From Clostridia bacterium (GTDB taxonomy: Bacteria > Bacillota > Clostridia > Oscillospirales > CAG-272): 6,554 bases of DNA. Position numbers and translations under genes: made by a program. Under the pieces are notes generated by a model. The model made no database searches. It saw only the letters and a program-made list of their open reading frames with translations, and had not been told where the DNA came from. This document shows positions 4,977 through 6,554 of this stretch, one piece after another. The stretch spans positions 1 to 6,554 of the forward strand of contig JAGAMJ010000169.1 in NCBI GenBank assembly GCA_017624795.1, given 5' to 3'. Positions within the stretch are counted from its first letter, which is position 1; each line of letters begins with the position of its first letter.

Positions 4977-5351
4977 ATGACTGTAAAAAGAGCCGCTGTC
5001 TTACAGGTTTTGCAGGAATCACAGGGACATTTACAGCCGGACGAGATCTTTCGCCGCGTGAGAGAGAAATACCCCGGTATGGTGCTGGCAACAGTCTACA
5101 ACAATCTGCACGCCTTGTGCGAGGCGGGGCTGATCCGCCGCATTCGCACCGCGGACGGCGCGGATTATTACGATAAAACGATCACGCCGCACGAGCACGC
5201 GATCTGTACGCACTGTGGAAAAATATTGGATCTTCAATTGGGCAATCTTGCGGCGGGCTTTGCCAGAAAGACCGACCTGCCGATCCTTGCCTACGACCTG
5301 ATCGTGCATACCGTTTGTCCCGATTGCTTGATGCAGAAAAAGCAAGCATAA
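4977..5351 (+). CDS. perR: PerR-type peroxide-sensing Fur-family repressor
   Basis: The 124-residue protein is a Fur-family repressor of the PerR subtype. Its winged helix includes the recognition helix LATVYNNLHAL (37-47). All five regulatory-metal ligands of Bacillus subtilis PerR are found at a constant offset of 19: H18 (for H37), D66 (D85), H72 (H91), H74 (H93) and D85 (D104). The aspartate at the last site is the PerR rather than Fur signature and goes with peroxide sensing by iron-catalysed histidine oxidation. Structural zinc cysteines are C77/C80 and C114/C117. The N-terminus begins directly at VKRAAVLQVL, so about 19 residues that form the first helix in longer homologues are missing. 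The in-frame TTG upstream would add only four residues and overlaps the GGAGG site (4967-4971). Rubrerythrin follows after 27 bases, a classic PerR target arrangement. Confidence 0.88.
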   Translation: MTVKRAAVLQVLQESQGHLQPDEIFRRVREKYPGMVLATVYNNLHALCEAGLIRRIRTADGADYYDKTITPHEHAICTHCGKILDLQLGNLAAGFARKTDLPILAYDLIVHTVCPDCLMQKKQA

Positions 5352-5378
5352 ATATAAATAATAAAAGGAGAAATACTT

Positions 5379-5912
5379 ATGGAATTGAAGGGAAGCAAGA
5401 CCGAGAAAAATCTGATGGAGGCGTTCGCGGGCGAGAGCCAGGCGCGCAACAAGTACAGCTACTTTGCAAGCAAGGCAAAGAAGGAGGGGTTTGAGCAGAT
5501 CGCCGCGATCTTCAATCAGACCGCCGACAACGAAAAAGAGCACGCCAAGATGTGGTTCAAGCTCCTTGGCGGCATCGGCAACACCGCCGAGAACCTGCTT
5601 GCCGCCGCCGAGGGCGAGTACTATGAGTGGACTGATATGTACGACACCTTTGCCAAGGAAGCAGAGGAGGAGGGCTTTGTCGAGATCGCCGCAAAGTTCC
5701 GCGCCGTTGCGAAGATCGAGCGCAGTCACGAGGAGCGTTACCGCGCGCTGCTGAACAACGTCGAAATGCAGAAGGTCTTTGAAAAGAGCGAGGAAACGAT
5801 GTGGGAGTGCCGCAACTGCGGACATCTCGTCATGGGCAAGAAAGCCCCCGAGGTCTGCCCCGTCTGCGAACACCCGCAAAGCTACTTTGAAGTGAGAAAA
5901 GTGAATTATTGA
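5379..5912 (+). CDS. rbr: Rubrerythrin
   Basis: The 177-residue protein has the full two-domain layout of rubrerythrin. The four-helix diiron domain (1-135) shows E19 in AGESQARNKY, E52-x2-H55 in NEKEHAKMWF, E80-x2-E83 in EYYEW and E114-x2-H117 in IERSHEERY. The C-terminal rubredoxin-like domain (141-177) has C144-x2-C147 and C160-x2-C163 for one iron. Rubrerythrin reduces hydrogen peroxide to water in the cytoplasm of anaerobes, taking electrons from a rubredoxin or NAD(P)H-linked reductase. Length is normal. AAAGGAG (5364-5370) lies 8 bases before the ATG. The gene follows the perR-like gene by 27 bases without its own visible promoter, so the two are probably co-transcribed and derepressed by peroxide. 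A strong terminator follows. Confidence 0.97.
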   Translation: MELKGSKTEKNLMEAFAGESQARNKYSYFASKAKKEGFEQIAAIFNQTADNEKEHAKMWFKLLGGIGNTAENLLAAAEGEYYEWTDMYDTFAKEAEEEGFVEIAAKFRAVAKIERSHEERYRALLNNVEMQKVFEKSEETMWECRNCGHLVMGKKAPEVCPVCEHPQSYFEVRKVNY

Positions 5913-5919
5913 GTACACA

Positions 5920-5950
5920 AAAGGGCGCACGGAAAAACCGTGCGCCCTTT
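5920..5950. terminator. Bidirectional terminator after rubrerythrin
   Basis: A perfect 13-bp GC-rich stem (5920-5932 with 5938-5950) with an AAAAA loop stands between the convergent rubrerythrin gene and the minus-strand hypothetical gene, whose stop codon is one base away. T-runs are short on both sides (CTTTCT on plus, TTTTGT on minus). Confidence 0.88.
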
Positions 5951-5951
5951 C

Positions 5952-6434
5952 TCAATCCCACAGCAAAAGCAGCAGCAAAAAGGGAAGAATGTCGTTCTCG
6001 CCGTCCTCGGAAAAGAACAGCAGGATCACCGCGGCGATCACCACCCATTCGGGTAAGGTCCCGTCCTTTTTATGTTTCCCCCGCGACGGGGGCAGGAGCG
6101 AGGAGAGGAAGGGGAAGCGCGACAGAATCCCGCCGTGCTTTTCCGAATCATCTTTGCGGTGACGATCGTCCTCGCAGTCGTTTTTGCCGTTATCCTTCCA
6201 AGCGGGGATCGCCTTGCTGTCCGCGTCGTTGGGTAGATCTGCAACGGGCGTTTCATCTTGCGGCAGATCGGGGGGCAGCTCGTTTACGGGCGGGGGGCTG
6301 ACGGGTGGCTCGTGACGCTCGGCTTCAAGGTCGTGCCCGTATTGCCGAAAGGCGTTTCCGCTATAATTTTTGGGTACGATCATATCGGGGCGCGACGCCT
6401 GCCGCGCCCCATTGTCCGGGGGTTGTACGTACAT
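5952..6434 (-). CDS. Unidentified protein with Pro/acidic middle and hydrophobic C-terminus
   Basis: The 160-residue protein is not recognised. Three parts can be seen. The N-terminal part includes MIVPKNYSGNAFR (18-30), which looks like a short conserved motif. A disordered middle (42-100) is rich in proline, aspartate and lysine. The C-terminal 31 residues hold two hydrophobic stretches, WVVIAAVILLFF (130-141) and ILPFLLLLLLW (149-159), split by the acidic SEDGEND. The end may therefore be a membrane hairpin or an aggregation-prone tail; there is no signal peptide. AAGGAGG lies 5 bases before the chosen ATG (6434). A longer form starting at 6467 would overlap the upstream gene and lacks such a site. 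It is the downstream partner of the partial gene on the same strand, 10 bases apart. Similar short proteins with acidic-split hydrophobic tails seem familiar from other Clostridia, but no function is assigned. Confidence 0.78.
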   Translation of the reverse strand: MYVQPPDNGARQASRPDMIVPKNYSGNAFRQYGHDLEAERHEPPVSPPPVNELPPDLPQDETPVADLPNDADSKAIPAWKDNGKNDCEDDRHRKDDSEKHGGILSRFPFLSSLLPPSRGKHKKDGTLPEWVVIAAVILLFFSEDGENDILPFLLLLLLWD

Positions 6435-6444
6435 AAAGACCTCC

Positions 6445-6554
6445 TTACTGCAAGGCGCGAATGGCATCGCCTACCCGCGCCAGACGAATGAGATAATCCA
6501 CTGCGGCACAGCGTTCGGGCGAAAGATAGGGTTTGAGCGCCAGCAGCAACGCCT
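6445..6554 (-). CDS. C-terminal end of an unidentified gene (cut by window edge)
   Basis: A stop-free minus-strand frame enters from the right edge and ends at TAA (6447-6445). The last 35 residues read LLLALKPYLSPERC near the start and YLIRLARVGDAIRALQ at the end, a leucine- and arginine-rich amphipathic helical tail. Its reality is supported by codon-like composition and by the stop codon lying at the very start of the AAGGAGG site of the next gene (TAAGGAGG), the usual sign of a tight operon. The N-terminus is outside the window, so the family is not determined. Confidence 0.65.
   Translation of the reverse strand, partial: ALLLALKPYLSPERCAAVDYLIRLARVGDAIRALQ

Noticed and set aside
5031..5930. 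Long minus-strand open frame (299 codons) opposite perR and rubrerythrin
   Set aside because: Both plus-strand genes are certain by motif and the antisense frame mirrors their codon bias; its start lies within the terminator.
5909..6301. Plus-strand Arg-rich frame opposite the 160-residue hypothetical gene
   Set aside because: It begins inside the rubrerythrin stop and terminator and has low-complexity Arg/Ser/Pro content; the minus-strand frame has a strong ribosome binding site and structured composition.

Overview
The window looks like chromosomal DNA from an anaerobic, spore-forming member of the Clostridia, probably a gut Oscillospiraceae or related lineage. Four things in the sequence point there: a PerR-type regulator beside rubrerythrin, an M23 protein resembling SpoIIQ with a forespore-type promoter, strong AGGAGG ribosome binding sites, and a palindrome-rich intergenic repeat of a kind common in these genomes. 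The taxonomic call is inference. No mobile element, CRISPR array, tRNA or rRNA was found.

Layout from left to right. Positions 1-476 hold no gene: a long terminator-like hairpin (10-72), a stretch packed with short stem-loops (73-306), an AT-rich stretch with an inverted repeat, and a near-perfect vegetative promoter. That promoter drives a 76-residue HPr-like protein (477-707,+) that keeps the regulatory serine region but lacks the catalytic histidine. A shared hairpin terminator separates it from a convergent two-gene metal operon on the minus strand: a Fur-family repressor (1607-2047) translationally coupled to a multi-pass putative heavy-metal or manganese transporter (744-1607). The operon promoter is overlapped by a good Fur box. 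Back-to-back with it is the promoter of an EamA/DMT transporter (2176-3093,+). A membrane-anchored XRE regulator with a C-terminal zinc ribbon follows (3192-3803,+), then a structured non-coding gap and a terminator.

The right half holds a SpoIIQ-like M23 protein (4034-4795,-), divergent from a perR-like gene (4977-5351,+) and its downstream rubrerythrin gene (5379-5912,+), which together form a peroxide-defence unit. A bidirectional terminator separates these from a convergent minus-strand pair that runs in from the right edge: the last 35 codons of an unidentified gene (6445-6554), then a 160-residue unidentified protein with a proline- and charge-rich middle and a hydrophobic C-terminus (5952-6434).

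Themes: two Fur-family sensors of different subtypes, each next to its likely target, and several small clostridial regulators or structural proteins of unknown role. Most genes are ordinary for the group. The items most worth a second look are the histidine-less HPr, the regulatory logic of the Fur/exporter operon, the sigma-F-like promoter, the short PerR, the uncharacterised C-terminal pair and the cloverleaf-like repeats.
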